Positions 6,116-7,227 of a DNA stretch of 7,227 bases are shown one piece after another. The notes beneath the pieces were generated by a model. The model had not been told where the DNA came from. It did no database searches and saw nothing but the letters and a program-made list of their open reading frames with translations. Source of the stretch: Actinomycetales bacterium (GTDB lineage Bacteria > Actinomycetota > Actinomycetes > Mycobacteriales > Mycobacteriaceae); NCBI GenBank assembly GCA_012841845.1, contig DUTZ01000464.1:1-7227 (forward strand), in the 5' to 3' direction. A program made the position numbers and the translations under genes. The stretch's first letter is position 1, and each line of letters starts with the position of its first letter.

Positions 6116-6141
6116 TTTTATGCATCAATTGGACGCCCGTA

Positions 6142-6168
6142 TTGGACACGCTGCTCACGTGCTATAGT
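6142..6168 (+). promoter_or_regulatory. Probable promoter of the pirin gene
   Basis: TATAGT (6163-6168) is a near-consensus -10. TTGGAC (6142-6147) is a fair -35 but only 15 bases away, shorter than optimal, so the promoter may need activation or have a weak -35. The surrounding 6061-6180 stretch is about 55% A+T, far above the rest of the window. ATTGGAC is directly repeated at 6128 and 6141. Confidence 0.55.
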
Positions 6169-6180
6169 TGATCTATCAAC
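6167..6180. promoter_or_regulatory. Perfect palindrome GTTGAT-CT-ATCAAC over the pirin transcription start
   Basis: Six-base arms GTTGAT and ATCAAC flank CT. The site overlaps the last bases of the -10 (TATAGT) and the predicted start point and ends 7 bases before the ribosome site. Its TTGAT/ATCAA form and its position are typical of MarR-family repressor sites. Binding would block RNA polymerase, so pirin is probably repressed and induced by a ligand or oxidant. No MarR gene is in the window. Confidence 0.6.
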
Positions 6181-6186
6181 AACCTG

Positions 6187-6192
6187 AGGAGG
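6187..6192 (+). promoter_or_regulatory. Ribosome binding site that sets the pirin start
   Basis: AGGAGG with a 5-base spacer to the GTG at 6198. This decides for 6198 over the in-frame TTG at 6168, which lies inside the palindrome and has no ribosome site. Confidence 0.75.
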
Positions 6193-6197
6193 TCCGC

Positions 6198-6950
6198 GTG
6201 CCCACCCCCGTCGTCGACATCCGCCGCTCCCGTTCCCGCGCCCACACCCGCGCGGGCTGGCTCGACTCGCACCACTCCTTCTCGTTCTCGCACCACCAGG
6301 ACCCCATGAACACCCACTTCGGGCGCCTGCTGGCCAGCAACGACGACCGCATCGCCCCCGGCACCGGGTTCGACACCCACGGCCACCGCGACATGGAGAT
6401 CGTCACGTGGGTCCTGTCCGGCGCGCTCGTGCACCAGGACTCCGAGGGCCACTCCGGCCTCATCCACCCCGGCCTGGCGCAGCGGATGAGCGCCGGCACC
6501 GGGATCCTGCACTCCGAGCGCAGCGACACCCCGGACCCGGTCCACCTCGTGCAGATGTGGATCGTCCCGGACGAGACCGGCGGGGACCCCGGCTACGAGC
6601 AGCTCGAACTCGACCCGCGGGAGCTCACCAACCAGTTCGCCGTGGTCGCCGGCGGCCTGGACCGCTACGCCGACCGCGCGGCCATCCGGATCCGGAACCG
6701 CTCGTCGGCGCTCCTGGCCTCACGGCTCGAGCCCGGCCGCTCCGTCACCCTGCCCGACGCGCCGTACCTCCACCTCTACGTGCCCGTCGGGGACGTGGCG
6801 CTCGAGGGCGAGGGCGTACTCGGGACGGGCGACGCCGCGCGGCTCACCGCCGCGGGCGGGCGCCGGGTGACCGCCGGCGACGAGGGCGCGGAGATCCTGG
6901 TGTGGGAGATGCACGCCGGCATGACGATGCTCGACGTGCGCGGGCACTGA
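6198..6950 (+). CDS. Pirin family protein (bicupin)
   Basis: This 250-residue protein is a pirin: a cytosolic bicupin with an iron site in the N-terminal cupin. Some bacterial pirins have quercetin 2,3-dioxygenase activity, others act as redox-sensitive partners of metabolic enzymes; the role here is unknown. All four metal ligands of the family are present, His61 and His63 (FDTHGHRDMEIVTWVLSG, 58-75) and His105 and Glu107 (MSAGTGILHSERS, 97-109), with the spacing seen in human pirin. The N-terminus contains the typical RAGWLDSHHSFSF block (18-30). The second cupin (about 150-250) includes YLHLYVPVGDVAL and ends in a conserved EILVWEMHAG stretch. It is monocistronic, with its own promoter and palindrome upstream, and its stop is 4 bases from the stop of the convergent 53-aa gene. 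Confidence 0.93.
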   Translation: MPTPVVDIRRSRSRAHTRAGWLDSHHSFSFSHHQDPMNTHFGRLLASNDDRIAPGTGFDTHGHRDMEIVTWVLSGALVHQDSEGHSGLIHPGLAQRMSAGTGILHSERSDTPDPVHLVQMWIVPDETGGDPGYEQLELDPRELTNQFAVVAGGLDRYADRAAIRIRNRSSALLASRLEPGRSVTLPDAPYLHLYVPVGDVALEGEGVLGTGDAARLTAAGGRRVTAGDEGAEILVWEMHAGMTMLDVRGH

Positions 6951-6954
6951 CCGC

Positions 6955-7116
6955 CTAGCGGACGCGCTCCGGGTCGGTGTCCAGCAGCCGGCCGACGGTG
7001 TGGTCGACGACGAGTTGGGCGGCCTCGATCGTCGTGGCCGCACCCAGGCGGACCGTGGCGGCGACCGCGTCGTGGACGGCGCCGTGAACGGCGGTGGACA
7101 TCTCGCTGGGACTCAT
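6955..7116 (-). CDS. Small protein (53 aa), member 2 of the paralogous pair flanking pirin
   Basis: An ATG at 7116 opens a 53-residue frame ending in TAG at 6955. Residues 13-53 align gap-free with the whole 41-aa product at 5885-6010 (20 identical). Shared positions include R-x-G-x-A-T-T-x-E-x-A, then V-D-x-T-x-G-R-L-L-x-T-x-P-x-x-V-R up to the last residue, and the final nine bases GTCCGCTAG are the same. The extra N-terminus (MSPSEMSTAVHG) is absent from the shorter copy. A second in-frame ATG at 7101 is possible. GAGGGG 12 bases upstream of 7116 is a distant ribosome site, much weaker than that of its paralogue. It is convergent with pirin with only 4 bases between stops. No known family recognised and no function assigned; an amphipathic helix is likely. 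Confidence 0.78.
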   Translation of the reverse strand: MSPSEMSTAVHGAVHDAVAATVRLGAATTIEAAQLVVDHTVGRLLDTDPERVR

Positions 7117-7172
7117 GTCGGGCTCGCGCCCCTCTTTCGGTGAGAACGTGTTCCTGCCCGCCCACCGTAAAT

Positions 7173-7186
7173 CTGACAGGTGTCAG
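7173..7186. promoter_or_regulatory. Perfect palindrome CTGACA-GG-TGTCAG upstream of the 53-aa gene
   Basis: Six-base inverted arms flank two bases, 57 bases before the start at 7116. The form fits a TetR-like dimer site. It may control the 53-aa gene or a divergent gene beyond the window edge. No clear -10/-35 accompanies it. Confidence 0.45.
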
Positions 7187-7227
7187 CCGGCAACCGGTCC
7201 GTGGCAGACCCCACACCCGCCGATCAG

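Noticed and set aside
6168..6197. N-terminal extension of pirin from a TTG at 6168
   Set aside because: Lies inside the palindrome and at the transcription start, with no ribosome site; GTG 6198 has AGGAGG at the right distance and matches the family N-terminus.
7144..7153. GAAC-GT-GTTC as a LexA (SOS) box
   Set aside because: Actinobacterial SOS boxes have four bases between GAAC and GTTC; here there are two and the flanks do not match.
1..7227. Mobile element, phage, CRISPR, tRNA or rRNA
   Set aside because: No transposase or integrase frame, terminal repeats, spaced repeat array or tRNA-like cloverleaf seen; genes are ordinary chromosomal types.

Overview
The window is very GC-rich DNA with actinobacterial start and leader habits: GTG starts, a probable leaderless ATG gene, and purine-rich AGGAGG ribosome sites. 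The gene content points to the mycobacterium/corynebacterium/Dietzia side of the Actinomycetota. There is a Tat-exported Rv2525c-like protein, and an adjacent pair of CBS-domain DUF21 proteins whose lengths match the M. tuberculosis pair Rv1842c/Rv1841c. The genus is inference only. It looks like ordinary chromosome; I see no transposase, phage gene, tRNA, rRNA or CRISPR array.

Layout. Positions 1-652 (minus) hold the N-terminal 217 residues of a Tat-secreted DUF1906 glycoside-hydrolase-like protein. It is divergent from an SDR oxidoreductase of the retinol-dehydrogenase-like type (816-1721, plus). Facing the SDR is a minus-strand unit, dapA (2245-3132) followed 16 bases downstream by an unrecognised 157-residue protein (1755-2228). 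Divergent from dapA is a tight plus-strand operon: an 80-residue, strongly acidic small protein (3217-3459), a full-length DUF21-CBS-CorC_HlyC protein (3473-4843), and a shorter DUF21-CBS partner without the C-terminal domain (4836-5867, 8-base overlap). These two are probably membrane proteins of magnesium/divalent cation homeostasis.

The last 1.4 kb is the most unusual part. A pirin-family cupin (6198-6950, plus) is flanked by two very small minus-strand genes, 5885-6010 (41 aa) and 6955-7116 (53 aa). Neither has a long-ORF signature, but they are clearly paralogous: 20 of 41 aligned residues are identical, without gaps, ending in the shared pattern V-D-x-T-x-G-R-L-L-x-T-x-P-x-x-V-R. Each is convergent with, and almost touches, a plus-strand gene (17 bases after the second DUF21 gene, 4 bases after pirin). 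The AT-richer 187-base region between the first small gene and pirin carries a palindrome at each putative start of transcription (GTTGAT-CT-ATCAAC for pirin, CAAGCAC-CC-GTGCTTG for the small gene) and another inverted repeat between them. A different palindrome (CTGACA-GG-TGTCAG) lies upstream of the second small gene. This suggests a locally regulated module of pirin plus two members of a small protein family I cannot name.

Apart from lysine/diaminopimelate synthesis (dapA) and the two-gene DUF21 operon, the neighbouring transcription units have no obvious shared pathway.
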